Shown: positions 51,252 to 60,304, counted from the first letter of the stretch. The stretch is DNA of 64,000 bases from Haloferax sulfurifontis ATCC BAA-897 (GCF_000337835.1 NZ_AOLM01000004.1:240609-304608); one strand, 5' to 3'. Notes: a model not told the origin generated them from the sequence alone. Numbers and translations are program-made.

Positions 51252-53143
51252 GCGCCTCGCCGGTCGTCGGCACACGGGAAATCGCCTACCGCGTCTTCGC
51301 CGCCGAGTTCGACGACGCGTCGCTTTCGTACTCCGAGAGCGACGAGGAGCGCGCGCCGAACTACGTGGTCACGCCAACCGGCGCGCGACTCAACCGGACG
51401 TTCGTCGCGGGCGTGCTCACCGAGATCGAACACGTCAACGACGAGGTGCTCCGGGGGCGCATCGCCGACCCGACGGGCGCGTTCGTCACCTACGCCGGCC
51501 AGTACCAGCCCGAGCCGATGGCCTACCTCGACGCGGCGACGCCCCCGGCGTTCGTCTCGCTCGCGGGCAAGGCCCGGACGTACGAACCGGACGACGCGGA
51601 CGTGGTCTACTCCTCGGTCCGCCCCGAGAGCGTCAACACCGTCGACGCCGACGTGCGCGACCGCTGGATCGTCTCGGCCGCTGAGGCGACGCTCCGCCGC
51701 ATCGCGGTGTTCGACGAGGCGCTGTCGATGCCCTACCGTGGCGACGACCTGACCCGCGCGCTCGAAGCCCGCGGCGTCGACCCGACGCTCGCGGCGGGCA
51801 TCCCCCGCGCCATCGACCACTACGGGACGACCCGAACCTACCTCGAAGCACTGCGCGAAGTGGCCGTGCAGGCGCTCGAGCTCGTCGCGGGCGACCGCGA
51901 CCAAGTCGACCACCTCGACGTCGCCCCCGGCGACGGCGGCGACGCGGTGCTCGGTCCGCTCCCCGAACTCGGCCTCGAACCGGCAGAGAGCATCGATATC
52001 GAGGTCGGTGAGGCGGACGCGGACAACGCCGACGAACTCGCCGATGCGGAGCCCGACGCGGGTAAGTTCGACGCCGACCCGGAGGAGTTCGAGGCCGAAT
52101 CCGAGTCCGAACCGGTCGCCGACGAGCCGGAGCCGGAACCCGCCGACAGTACCGAGTCCGAGGCCGTCGAGCCGGAGTCTGAATCCGACCCCGTCGCGGA
52201 AACCAAGCCGGAGCCCGCACCCGAACCCGAACCGGAACCCGTCGCCACCGAGACGACGGCCGCGACCGAGAGCCAGTCGGAGGCGTCCGAGCCGGAACCG
52301 GAGAGCGAGCCGTCCGCGACGGCCGAGTCCGAATCGGTCGAAGCGGCCGACCTCACGTCCGAACCCGAACCGGAGACCGACTCGCTCGACGTCGATTCTG
52401 AGCCAGACTTCGACGCCGGGGCCGACGACGGCGCGCTCGGTGACTTCGAAGACGACGCCCCCGACGCGGGTACGACCGACGCCGGTTCGCTCGACGAATC
52501 GGGAAGCGGAACCCTCGGCGACTTCGACGACGGCTTCGACGACCCCGAACCCGAACCCGAGGCGGACGCGCCGGCCGACGAGTCGGCGACCGACTCGACC
52601 GACTCCGCGTCCTCCGACGCCGACGACTCGGTCGACCCAGACGGGATGTACGAACTCGACGAGGACGAGCGGGCCGAAATCGAGTCCGAGTTCGGCACGG
52701 AGTTCACTTCCGGCGCGGACGTCGACCCCGCCGGCGAGGCGGACATCGACGTGCCCGACGCGGACGACCTCACCGAGCAACTCGGAGACGAACCCGCCGA
52801 CGCCGAATCGGTGGCAGAGCCGGAACCGGAACCCGCGGCTGACGCCGCGGCCGAGCCCGAACCGGAGCCCGAACCAGCGGTCGAATCCGAGCCAGAACCC
52901 GAACACGAGCCGACGCCCGACGCCGACGAGTCCGCCGAGGCCGAGGACATCGACCTCGAATCGGTCGTCGTGGACGCCATGGACGACCTCGACGGGGGCG
53001 ACGGCGCGACCCGCGACGAGGTCGTCGCCGCCGTCGTCGACGAGTACGGCGCGGACCCCGGCGCGGTCGAAGACGCCATCCAGGAGGCGCTCCTCGGCGG
53101 TCGGTGCTACGAGCCGCAGGACGGCGTGCTGAAGGCCATCTGA
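51248..53143 (+). CDS. rpap1: RPA-associated protein with long acidic linker
   Basis: A 631-residue protein. The N-terminal globular part (about 1-220) begins MSASPVVGTREIAYRVFAAEF, typical of the COG3390 RPA-associated family. Residues about 240-575 are extremely acidic and repetitive (E/P/S/D blocks such as EPEPEPEP). The C-terminal 55 residues (ESVVVDAMDDLDGGDGATRDEVVAAVVDEYG) look like a winged-helix end. It should act with RPA1; the long disordered linker is far longer than usual. Confidence 0.9.
   Translation: MSASPVVGTREIAYRVFAAEFDDASLSYSESDEERAPNYVVTPTGARLNRTFVAGVLTEIEHVNDEVLRGRIADPTGAFVTYAGQYQPEPMAYLDAATPPAFVSLAGKARTYEPDDADVVYSSVRPESVNTVDADVRDRWIVSAAEATLRRIAVFDEALSMPYRGDDLTRALEARGVDPTLAAGIPRAIDHYGTTRTYLEALREVAVQALELVAGDRDQVDHLDVAPGDGGDAVLGPLPELGLEPAESIDIEVGEADADNADELADAEPDAGKFDADPEEFEAESESEPVADEPEPEPADSTESEAVEPESESDPVAETKPEPAPEPEPEPVATETTAATESQSEASEPEPESEPSATAESESVEAADLTSEPEPETDSLDVDSEPDFDAGADDGALGDFEDDAPDAGTTDAGSLDESGSGTLGDFDDGFDDPEPEPEADAPADESATDSTDSASSDADDSVDPDGMYELDEDERAEIESEFGTEFTSGADVDPAGEADIDVPDADDLTEQLGDEPADAESVAEPEPEPAADAAAEPEPEPEPAVESEPEPEHEPTPDADESAEAEDIDLESVVVDAMDDLDGGDGATRDEVVAAVVDEYGADPGAVEDAIQEALLGGRCYEPQDGVLKAI
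51965..52973 (+). repeat. Acidic low-complexity coding region of rpap1
   Basis: About 335 codons dominated by Glu, Asp, Pro and Ser with many EPEPE blocks, giving imperfect GA/CC-rich DNA repeats. Confidence 0.7.
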
Positions 53144-53147
53144 GGCC

Positions 53148-53930
53148 GTGTCGGGACCGCTCGTCGAACCGATTCCCGGCCATCCCGCCGCGGTGGCGCG
53201 GACGAGCAGGCGCGGGTTCCCCGAGCGCTCGCTCGTCGTCGCCGACTACCACGCCGGCATCGAGGCCGGCCTGCGGTACGAACGCGGGGTGGAACTCCCG
53301 TCGAAGGCCGCGGTCCGCCGCGAGCGCCTGCTGTCGCTTCTCGACCGGACCGACGCCGACCGACTGGTCGTCCTCGGCGACCTCGGCCACCGCATCGGCG
53401 ACCAGAAGGGAGACGAGGCCGAGGAACTGCGCGCCCTCGCGGCCGCCGTGGCCGACCGCGCGGAACTGACGGTCGTCCCCGGCAACCACGACGGCGGCCT
53501 CGCGGACTTCTTCGGCGACGACGTGGAGGTGACCGACTCCGCTGGCGTCCGCCTCGGCGACGTGGGCTTCTGCCACGGCCACACGTGGCCCTCGCGGGAG
53601 GTGCTCGCCGCCGACGTGGTCTGTTCGGCCCACGAACACCCGGCGGTCAGGCTGGAAGACGAGGCCGGCGGCGCGCGGAAAGAGCGCGTCTGGCTCCGCG
53701 GCTCCCTCGCGCCCGCGGTGTTCGCGGAACACTACGAGGTCGCCCCCGCGGAGGTGGCGCGAGCAGACGCCGAACTCGTGGTGTTCCCGGCGTTCAACGA
53801 CACCTCGGGCGGGACGTGGGTCAACGTCGCCGGACAGGGCTTTCTCTCGCCGTTCCTGCCCGACGGCCTCGCGAACGGGGAGGCCTACCTGCTCGACGGG
53901 ACGCGGCTGGGCGACTACCGGAACGTCTGA
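53148..53930 (+). CDS. rpe: Metallophosphoesterase of the RPA operon
   Basis: A 260-residue calcineurin-like phosphoesterase starting at GTG 53148, four bases after rpap1. Metal motifs: VVADYHAGIE (D-x-H, near residue 28), LGDLGH, GNHDGG near residue 110, and later FCHGHTWPS and CSAHEHPAV. The DxH/GD/GNHD layout is complete. In H. volcanii the rpa1 operon contains a phosphoesterase gene, rpe, and this matches. Substrate unknown. Confidence 0.92.
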   Translation: MSGPLVEPIPGHPAAVARTSRRGFPERSLVVADYHAGIEAGLRYERGVELPSKAAVRRERLLSLLDRTDADRLVVLGDLGHRIGDQKGDEAEELRALAAAVADRAELTVVPGNHDGGLADFFGDDVEVTDSAGVRLGDVGFCHGHTWPSREVLAADVVCSAHEHPAVRLEDEAGGARKERVWLRGSLAPAVFAEHYEVAPAEVARADAELVVFPAFNDTSGGTWVNVAGQGFLSPFLPDGLANGEAYLLDGTRLGDYRNV

Positions 53931-53982
53931 GTAGCAGGGGCGGTGGTCGCGGTCGCCGCAGTCGCCGGGATGGCCTCGGTCG

Positions 53983-54273
53983 TCAGAACAGCCCCGAGCC
54001 GAAACCGAACGTGAGAGTGCCGAGAACGAACACGGCGACGGCGGCCACGCGGGCGAGTCGTTGCCAGCCGGTCCACTCGCGGAAGAACTCCGGGACGCCT
54101 TTTTTTCGTTCCTGCACGGCGTAGCCGACGAACCAGAGGGTCGAAAGCACCAGCACCGCCGCGAAGACCAGTTGCCACGCCGCGAGGTCGCCCCACTGAT
54201 TGCCGAGAACGATGAAGAGGTTCCCGGCGGTGAAGCCCGCCTGCGACAGCCAAAAGGACCGCTCGGGAGTCAC
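53983..54273 (-). CDS. Small membrane protein
   Basis: A 96-residue protein with two or three membrane segments (residues about 12-28, 33-52 and 73-95) and a hydrophilic loop of about 20 residues. The start MTPERSFWLSQAGFTAGNLF is typical of unknown haloarchaeal membrane proteins. Its ATG overlaps the stop of the upstream small membrane protein by four bases, so they form a two-gene operon. Confidence 0.7.
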   Translation of the reverse strand: MTPERSFWLSQAGFTAGNLFIVLGNQWGDLAAWQLVFAAVLVLSTLWFVGYAVQERKKGVPEFFREWTGWQRLARVAAVAVFVLGTLTFGFGSGLF

Positions 54274-54548
54274 GTCACCACCGAGTACAGTTGGAGCGCG
54301 ACGCCGAAGGCGTAGAGCGCCGCGCCGAGGACGACGAGGTAGACGAGCGGGCTCCAGTCGGTCGGGACTCGGGCGCGGTCGGGGTCGCGGAGGGCGACGA
54401 CCGACGCGTAGCCGACCGCAACGACGCCCGCGGCCGCCGCCGCGGTGTTGATACCCACGTCTCCCGCCGAAACGTCGAGCGCGATATCGACGGCGGCGCA
54501 GAGACCGAAGACGAGGAACGCGGACCAGTAGACTCGTTTCGGGGACAC
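54270..54548 (-). CDS. Small membrane protein, upstream partner
   Basis: A 92-residue protein with about three membrane segments (residues about 8-25, 34-53 and 68-88). It overlaps the next gene by four bases. Not recognised. It is divergent from the Lhr-like helicase gene. Confidence 0.7.
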   Translation of the reverse strand: MSPKRVYWSAFLVFGLCAAVDIALDVSAGDVGINTAAAAAGVVAVGYASVVALRDPDRARVPTDWSPLVYLVVLGAALYAFGVALQLYSVVT

Positions 54549-54608
54549 GCCCGAAGTTGATTCACGGGCGACATGAATCTCCCGGTGGGGACCGCCCCGA
54601 GCGGTGCG

Positions 54609-54615
54609 CTTAATC
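54609..54615 (+). promoter_or_regulatory. TATA-like box for the Lhr-like helicase
   Basis: CTTAATC centred about 27 nt before the ATG at 54639, which makes this start preferable to an upstream ATG at 54573 that lies before the box. Confidence 0.55.
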
Positions 54616-54638
54616 GCCTCGAACCGCTACCTCGGGCG

Positions 54639-57479
54639 ATGCCAGACGGCGAGGCCGCCGCCGGAATGGACGCCTTCGCGACGCTCTCGTCGCCCGTTCG
54701 GAACGCGCTCTCGGAGCGCGGATTCACGACGCCGACAGAGCCCCAGCGCCGGGCGATTCCCCCGCTTTCGGACGGGAAACACGGTCTCATCATCGCGCCC
54801 ACGGGCACCGGCAAGACGGAGACGGCGATGCTCCCGGTCTTCTCGGCCATCGCCGACGCCGAGGACCGATTCGGGATTTCGGCGCTCTACATCACCCCGC
54901 TTCGGGCGCTGAACCGGGACATGCGCGAGCGGCTCGACTGGTGGGGCGAACGGCTCGACATCGACATCGACGTTCGCCACGGCGACACCACGCAGTACCA
55001 GCGCCAAAAGCAGGCCAACGACCCGCCGGACGTGTTGGTGACGACGCCCGAGACGCTACAGGCGATGCTCACGGGAAAGAAGCTCAGAACGGCGCTTTCG
55101 GACGTGCACCACGTCGTCGTCGACGAGGTCCACGAACTCGCGTCGGCCAAGCGCGGCGCGCAGTTGACAATCGGGCTGGAGCGGCTCCGCGAGTTGGCCG
55201 GGTCGTTCCAGCGAATCGGCCTCTCGGCGACGGTCGGGTCGCCCGACGAGGTCGGGAAGTTCCTGACCGGTGACCGCCCGTTCGAGGTCATCGAGGTGGA
55301 CGTGGACAACCGCGTCGAGTTCGAAGTCGTCCGCCCCGAGGTGACGAACGAGGACGAGGCGCTGGCCGGGAAACTCGCCACCGACCCCGAGATAGCGAGC
55401 CACGTTCGGGCGATTCGGGATATCGTCCGCGACCACGAGTCGGTGCTCGTCTTCGTCAACACCAGACAGACCGCGGAGGCGCTCGGCTCGCGGTTCAAGG
55501 CGCTCGGCGACCCCATCGAGGTCCACCACGGCTCGCTGTCGAAGGACGTTCGCATCGACGTGGAAGACCGCTTCAAGGCCGGCGAGTTGGACGCGCTCAT
55601 CTGCACGTCGTCGATGGAACTCGGCATCGACGTGGGTCGGGTGGACCACGTCGTCCAGTACAACAGCCCCCGCGAGGTGTCGCGGCTCCTCCAGCGGGTC
55701 GGTCGCGCGGGCCACCGCTTGGGCGTCGTCTCCCGCGGGACCGTCGTCACCGACCACCCCGACGACACGCTCGAAGCGCTCGCCATCGCCCGGCGGGCCG
55801 TCTCCGGCGAGGTCGAACCCGCCCGCGTCCACCACGGGAGCCTCGATACCGTCGCCAACCAAATCGTCGGCGTCGTCATGGACTACGGCGACGTGTCGGC
55901 CCGCCGCGCCTACGAGATTATCACGCGGGCGTACCCCTTCCGCGACCTCGCCGAGGACGACTTCCGCGCCGTCGTCCGCGAACTCTCGGGGAACCACCTC
56001 CTCTGGCTCGACGAGGACAAGGACCTCCTCGAGAAGTCCGGCGGCACGTGGCAGTACTTCTACGCCAACCTCTCGATGATTCCCGACGAGGAGACCTACG
56101 ACGTCCACGACATCTCCTCGCGCCGGCAGATCGGGACGCTCGACGAGAAGTTCGTCCTCAACTTCGCCGCGCCGGGCGCGACGTTCATCCAGCGCGGCGA
56201 GATGTGGCGCGTCAACGACGTGGACGACGAGGAGGCGCGGGTGAACGTCTCGCCCATCGAGGACCCCGGCGGCGAGGTGCCGTCGTGGGTCGGCTCGGAG
56301 ATTCCGGTCCCCGCGCCGGTCGCCGGCGAGGTGGGCGAACTCCGCGACGTGGCCGCGCCGCAGTTCGAGTCCGGGGCCGACCGCGAGGCCGTCGCCCGAG
56401 ACATCGCCATGCGCTACCCGACCGACGAGGCCACGGTCAGGTCGGCGCTCGGCCCCATCGAAAGACAGGTCGAGGCCGGCGCGCCGATTCCGACGGCGAA
56501 CAGGCTCGTCCTCGAAGGCTCGCCCCGGAAGGTGACGCTGAACTCGCCGCACGGCCACCGGGTGAACGAGACGCTCGGGCGGCTCCTGTCGGCGCTCATC
56601 GGCCAGCGGACCGGCTCCTCGGTCGGCATGGAGGTCGACCCCTACCGCGTCGAGTTCGACGTGCCGGGGAAGGTCCGCCCGACGACGTTCGCGGAGGTGC
56701 TCCGCGAGACCGACCCCGACCACGTCGAGGCCCTGCTCGAACTCGCGCTCAAGCGGTCGGACTCGCTGAAGTTCACGCTGGCGCAGGTGGCCGCGAAGTT
56801 CGGCGCGCTCAAGCGCTATCAGGGCAAGGGCCGTTTCGGCGGCGACCGCCTCCTCGCCGCGCTTGAGGACACGCCCGTCTACGACGAGGCCGTCCGCGAG
56901 GTGTTCCACACCGACCTCGCCGTCGCGGAGACGGTCGAACTGCTCCGCCGCCTCCGCGAGGGCGACGTGGAACTCTCCGTCGCCCGCGAACCGACCGCCA
57001 TCGGCACCGGCGGCCGCGGGTCGGGCACCGACCTGCTCGTCCCCGAGAACGCCGACGCGAGCGTCATCGAGACGGTCCGGGACCGGATTCAGAACGACCG
57101 CGTGCTGTTGGCGTGTCTCCACTGCAAGGACTGGACTCGGGAAACGAAGGTCAAGCGCGTCCGCGAACCCGTGACGTGCCCCGAGTGCGGCGCGACCCGC
57201 GTCGCCGCGCTCAACCCGTGGGACGACGAGACGGTGAAAGCGGTCCGCGCGCCGGAGAAAGACGACGAACAGGAGCGACTGACGAAGCGAGCCTACCGCT
57301 CGGCGAGTCTGGTGCAGGCCCACGGCGAGCGGGCGGTCGTCGCGCTCGCGGCCCGCGGCGTCGGCCCGCACAACGCCGCGCGCATCATCAACAAGCTCCG
57401 CGAGGACGAAGACGACTTCTACCGCGACATCCTCGAACGGGAGCGCGAATACGCCCGGACCCAGTCGTTCTGGGACTGA
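54639..57479 (+). CDS. lhr: Lhr-like DEVH helicase with zinc knuckle
   Basis: A 946-residue superfamily 2 helicase. Walker A is APTGTGKTETA near residue 53, the DEVH box VVVDEVHELAS near 165, motif III SATVGS, and QRVGRAGHRLGVVSRG near 352. A winged-helix domain, then the Lhr core, follow. Near residues 826-852 two CxxC knuckles (CLHC, CPEC) could bind zinc, unusual for the family. C-terminal GVGPHNAARIINKL is helix-hairpin-helix-like. It likely acts in DNA repair; 3'-5' polarity is a family property. Confidence 0.9.
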   Translation: MPDGEAAAGMDAFATLSSPVRNALSERGFTTPTEPQRRAIPPLSDGKHGLIIAPTGTGKTETAMLPVFSAIADAEDRFGISALYITPLRALNRDMRERLDWWGERLDIDIDVRHGDTTQYQRQKQANDPPDVLVTTPETLQAMLTGKKLRTALSDVHHVVVDEVHELASAKRGAQLTIGLERLRELAGSFQRIGLSATVGSPDEVGKFLTGDRPFEVIEVDVDNRVEFEVVRPEVTNEDEALAGKLATDPEIASHVRAIRDIVRDHESVLVFVNTRQTAEALGSRFKALGDPIEVHHGSLSKDVRIDVEDRFKAGELDALICTSSMELGIDVGRVDHVVQYNSPREVSRLLQRVGRAGHRLGVVSRGTVVTDHPDDTLEALAIARRAVSGEVEPARVHHGSLDTVANQIVGVVMDYGDVSARRAYEIITRAYPFRDLAEDDFRAVVRELSGNHLLWLDEDKDLLEKSGGTWQYFYANLSMIPDEETYDVHDISSRRQIGTLDEKFVLNFAAPGATFIQRGEMWRVNDVDDEEARVNVSPIEDPGGEVPSWVGSEIPVPAPVAGEVGELRDVAAPQFESGADREAVARDIAMRYPTDEATVRSALGPIERQVEAGAPIPTANRLVLEGSPRKVTLNSPHGHRVNETLGRLLSALIGQRTGSSVGMEVDPYRVEFDVPGKVRPTTFAEVLRETDPDHVEALLELALKRSDSLKFTLAQVAAKFGALKRYQGKGRFGGDRLLAALEDTPVYDEAVREVFHTDLAVAETVELLRRLREGDVELSVAREPTAIGTGGRGSGTDLLVPENADASVIETVRDRIQNDRVLLACLHCKDWTRETKVKRVREPVTCPECGATRVAALNPWDDETVKAVRAPEKDDEQERLTKRAYRSASLVQAHGERAVVALAARGVGPHNAARIINKLREDEDDFYRDILEREREYARTQSFWD

Positions 57480-57504
57480 CGGAGCCGGTTTCGGGGTCGA
57501 CCGC

Positions 57505-57894
57505 TTACTCCTCGATGGCCCACTCGTCGAGAATCTCGGTCGTCGCGGCCGCCAGCGCCTCGAAGTCCTGCATCGAGATGCCGTCGGTCGTGACGAAGAC
57601 GCCGAAGTCCTCGACGGTGATGCGGACGAGATAGCCGTTTTCGAACACGCGAATCGTGTACTCGTAGTCGCCGAGTTCGGACCCGCGGTAGGCGTCCTGT
57701 GTCATCTTGAAGTCGTGCCACTCGTTGCCGATAAAGGAGTTCAGGTCGGCCTCCTGTTCGAGGTCCTCGCGGAGGTACACCTGCACGTAGTCGAAGCGGC
57801 TGAAGTACGTGAGCGAGCGGAGGCTGTCGCCGACGGCCGTGCGGCAGACGGTGACGAGCTTTTCCTGTGCTTCCTCGGGGAGGAGATTGGACAT
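57505..57894 (-). CDS. DUF7522-type conserved protein
   Basis: A 129-residue protein with a helical N-terminus (MSNLLPEEAQEKLVTVCRTAVGDSLRSL) and beta-strands afterwards (SRFDYVQVYLREDLE, DYEYTIRVFENGYLVRI). The sequence GVFVTTDGISM is typical of a haloarchaeal family of unknown function that may be a sensory or partner domain. DUF number from memory. It is convergent with lhr. Confidence 0.75.
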   Translation of the reverse strand: MSNLLPEEAQEKLVTVCRTAVGDSLRSLTYFSRFDYVQVYLREDLEQEADLNSFIGNEWHDFKMTQDAYRGSELGDYEYTIRVFENGYLVRITVEDFGVFVTTDGISMQDFEALAAATTEILDEWAIEE

Positions 57895-57985
57895 CGCTTC
57901 AGCCTGTGCGAGCGAGCGCCAAATAGGCGGCGGCTTCGGCAGTCACGGGGCGAGAACTGAGACGCGGCGACCGGCCGCGACGCCG

Positions 57986-58387
57986 CTATTCAGACGCGTA
58001 GGCGTCCCGGTAGTCGCGCTCGCGCCGGATGAGCTCCTCGACGCCGTGTTCGAGGATGTCGGAGCCGAGCGACGTGGCGCGGTAGTACGAAAACAGCCCT
58101 TCCTCGTCGGCTCGCGCCCGCTTTCGCTTCTCGACCAACCCGGCGTCGACGAGCTTGTTGAGGTGGTAGTGGAGCGTGTTCGCCTGCACGTCGAGCGCCT
58201 CGGCCAGCGCCTTCGGGCTCCGCTCGCCGAAGTGGACCAGCCGGTACAGCAGGGTGAACCGCGTCCGGTCGCCGAGCGCGGCCTGCATGTCGAGGTACTC
58301 GTCCAGCGTGAGGACGCTCGTCGGGGGAAGCAACTCGGCGGGGTCCTCGGGGAGGCCGTCCGAATCGACCGGGTCGTTCGTCGCCAT
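57986..58387 (-). CDS. ArsR/HTH-type winged-helix regulator
   Basis: A 133-residue regulator. The helix-turn-helix at residues about 30-90 includes TRFTLLYRLVHFGERSPKALAEALDVQANTLHYHLNKLVDAG (written in parts: LGDRTRFTLLYRL, SPKALAEALDV, ANTLHYHLNKL). No metal-binding Cys pair, so the trigger is unknown. It is divergent from the DUF7509-type gene. Confidence 0.85.
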   Translation of the reverse strand: MATNDPVDSDGLPEDPAELLPPTSVLTLDEYLDMQAALGDRTRFTLLYRLVHFGERSPKALAEALDVQANTLHYHLNKLVDAGLVEKRKRARADEEGLFSYYRATSLGSDILEHGVEELIRRERDYRDAYASE

Positions 58388-58455
58388 CTCGGTTCGCTAG
58401 ACGCGGCGTGTCGGTTTAACGGTTCTTGAGTCGAGCTTCGCTGAAAAATCCGGAT

Positions 58456-58463
58456 TTTATATA
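58456..58463 (+). promoter_or_regulatory. TATA box for the DUF7509-type gene
   Basis: TTTATATA centred about 27 nt before the ATG at 58486, the best TATA match in this part. Confidence 0.65.
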
Positions 58464-58485
58464 CTATCGCGCGGTACGTGTGCCC

Positions 58486-59106
58486 ATGACGGACGCCGTC
58501 TCGCGCGACGAGATACGCGCGGCGCTCGGGCGAACGACCTACGACCGGTTTCTCGTCTACGTGATGGGTCCGTACAAGTCGTTCAACCTCAACTACGTCC
58601 TCTCGGAGGAGGAACTCGCCGCCATCGACATCGAGGAGCTTCCGGGGCCGATTCGAAAGCTGTTCGCCGCGCGAGACGAGGTCGACGACGCGCTCGCGCT
58701 CCTCCGACGCGTACAGGGAACGCTCCGCGCCGACCCGGGCGTGAACGCCTTTCTCGCCGTCGACGTGGACATCGGAACCGACGAGGTTGACGCCGCGACG
58801 CAGTCGCTCGCGTTCGCCGAGGCGAGCAACGCGACCGTGTTCGTACTCCCGTTTCTCGGCCACAACTTCGGCGTCGGCGAGGAGGCGGGGTCGATACTCG
58901 AACGGCTCTCCGAGACGCACGGCGACCGAATCGTCTTCGTCCACGAGGCGAGCGTCACGAGCGAGATGATTCGCGCGGCGCGCGCTCGCTGGGACCTCCG
59001 TATCGAGACCTACGACACCGAAGCGGAGCTTCACAAGCGCATCCGTCTGTTCGTCGCGGACGTGATGAACCGCGAGCTACACGGCGACTTGGACCGGCTG
59101 GACTGA
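58486..59106 (+). CDS. DUF7509-type conserved haloarchaeal protein
   Basis: A 206-residue protein. The region GPYKSFNLNYVLSEEEL near residue 28 and EASNATVFVLPFLGHNFGVGEEAGSILERL near 124-155 suggest a Rossmann-like nucleotide-sensing fold, possibly related to TIR- or toll-like enzymes or DUF4062-type. No catalytic motif is certain. It has a strong TATA box and is divergent from the ArsR-type regulator. DUF number from memory. Confidence 0.75.
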   Translation: MTDAVSRDEIRAALGRTTYDRFLVYVMGPYKSFNLNYVLSEEELAAIDIEELPGPIRKLFAARDEVDDALALLRRVQGTLRADPGVNAFLAVDVDIGTDEVDAATQSLAFAEASNATVFVLPFLGHNFGVGEEAGSILERLSETHGDRIVFVHEASVTSEMIRAARARWDLRIETYDTEAELHKRIRLFVADVMNRELHGDLDRLD

Positions 59107-59151
59107 CGCTTCCTCCGTCCCCCATGTCTGTTAATTGCTACCACCCGGAAC

Positions 59152-59166
59152 ATTAAATATAATTTA
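59152..59166 (+). promoter_or_regulatory. AT-rich TATA region for the methyltransferase gene
   Basis: ATTAAATATAATTTA. Its downstream half (ATATAATTTA) is centred about 29 nt before the ATG at 59191, but only 2 nt before the ATG at 59168. Confidence 0.55.
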
Positions 59167-59167
59167 C

Positions 59168-59932
59168 ATGAGGGCGACGAACGACCCGTCATGCCCGACG
59201 ACGCCCTCGGACTGGCGATGTTGGACCCGCGTTCGCGGTTGTCTGCGCGCCCCCTGTGTCTACCGCGCCGGCGACGACGCAGGAGCCGCCGCCGGCGACG
59301 CGCACGTCTACGAGAACTATCTCGTCCCGTCCGAGCGGTGGCCCGCCGCGAAGCGCGAGTTCGTCGATTCCCTCCGAACCCCGCTCCTCGACGTGGGGTG
59401 CGGCGCGGGCCAACACGCCCTCGCCGTGCAGGACCGCGGCGAAGTCGTCGCCTTCGACGTGAGCCCGAACGCGGTGCGTGCGGCCCGCGAGCGCGGCGTC
59501 GAGGCGGCGGTCGTCGGCGACATGTTCGACCCGCCAGTCGAAGCGAGTCAAGCGGGGTCGGCGACCGGGGGCTTCGAGACGGTCCTCGCCAACGGGACGC
59601 AGGTCGGCCTCGCGGGGTCGCTGGACCGACTCGCCGACCTGCTCGCGTCGTTTGCCGACCTCGTCTCGTCGTCCGGCGAGGTCGTCGTGGACTCGTACGA
59701 CCCGACGCGCATCGACCCCGTGCGGTTCTTCGGCTACCGGCCAGACCCGCGAGAGGGCATCGCTCGGCGGTCGTTCCGCGTGGAGTACGGCGACCTGCGC
59801 GGGCCGACGCTCGACTTCGTTCTCGTCTCGCCCGCTCGGCTCCGGGCGGTCGCCGCCGAGGCGGCCCTCGACGTGCGTGAGGTGACCGTCCCGAACGCCG
59901 AGTCGAGTTACTACCGAGCGCGACTGGCCTGA
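59168..59932 (+). CDS. Class I SAM-dependent methyltransferase, N-terminus apparently frameshifted
   Basis: The methyltransferase body from about codon 23 onward is intact: GCLRAPCVYRAGDD, DAHVYENYLVPSERW, SAM motif LLDVGCGAGQHAL, FDVSPNAVRAARE and so on to the end. The first 22 codons in this frame from ATG 59168 look unnatural and rich in Cys/Trp/Arg. A different frame from ATG 59191 gives MPDDALGLAMLD, a typical haloarchaeal start, with a TATA box at the right distance. So a one-base frameshift near 59227-59233, real or an assembly error, is likely. Confidence 0.7.
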   Translation: MRATNDPSCPTTPSDWRCWTRVRGCLRAPCVYRAGDDAGAAAGDAHVYENYLVPSERWPAAKREFVDSLRTPLLDVGCGAGQHALAVQDRGEVVAFDVSPNAVRAARERGVEAAVVGDMFDPPVEASQAGSATGGFETVLANGTQVGLAGSLDRLADLLASFADLVSSSGEVVVDSYDPTRIDPVRFFGYRPDPREGIARRSFRVEYGDLRGPTLDFVLVSPARLRAVAAEAALDVREVTVPNAESSYYRARLA

Positions 59933-59986
59933 GTCGGCGCGGTCGCGGTGGCCTTCGGGAGCGGGGCCGCCGTCGCCTCTCGATTC

Positions 59987-60304
59987 CTACTCCCAGCGGT
60001 TGGTCGCCTCGTTGCGCCGCGGGAGGAACGGAAGAAAGAGCGCGACGGCGAAGACGATGGCCGCGATGGCGAGGTACTCGGGCGTCACGAGGACGAGCCC
60101 GACGAGCGAAAACACGGACGCCTCGCCGTCGGCGACGGCCGATAACGCGGCCGCATCGTTGTTCAGCAACACGAGAAACATGAACATCGCCTCGGCGAAC
60201 GCGACCCGGAGGCCGGCCTTCGTCACCCACCACGTCGCGGACAGCGGGCCGCCGGTGAGCGCGCCCCACTCCCGTCGGACTTTCCGCCGCCACGCCGCGT
60301 TCAC
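59987..60304 (-). CDS. Hypothetical membrane protein
   Basis: A 105-residue protein starting at GTG 60304. Hydrophobic segments at about residues 33-50, 63-78 and 80-96; a basic N-terminus RRKVRREW. An ATG at 60337 gives 11 more residues. Unknown. It lies downstream of cdc48 on the same strand, separated by 100 bases. Confidence 0.6.
   Translation of the reverse strand: MNAAWRRKVRREWGALTGGPLSATWWVTKAGLRVAFAEAMFMFLVLLNNDAAALSAVADGEASVFSLVGLVLVTPEYLAIAAIVFAVALFLPFLPRRNEATNRWE

Noticed and set aside
52000..52960. Regularly spaced repeats suggesting CRISPR
   Set aside because: They are imperfect coding repeats of acidic low-complexity protein with no constant spacers, and no cas genes are present.
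55056..57371. Minus-strand ORF of 771 codons opposite lhr
   Set aside because: Shadow of the helicase reading frame, with composition typical of antisense GC-rich ORFs.
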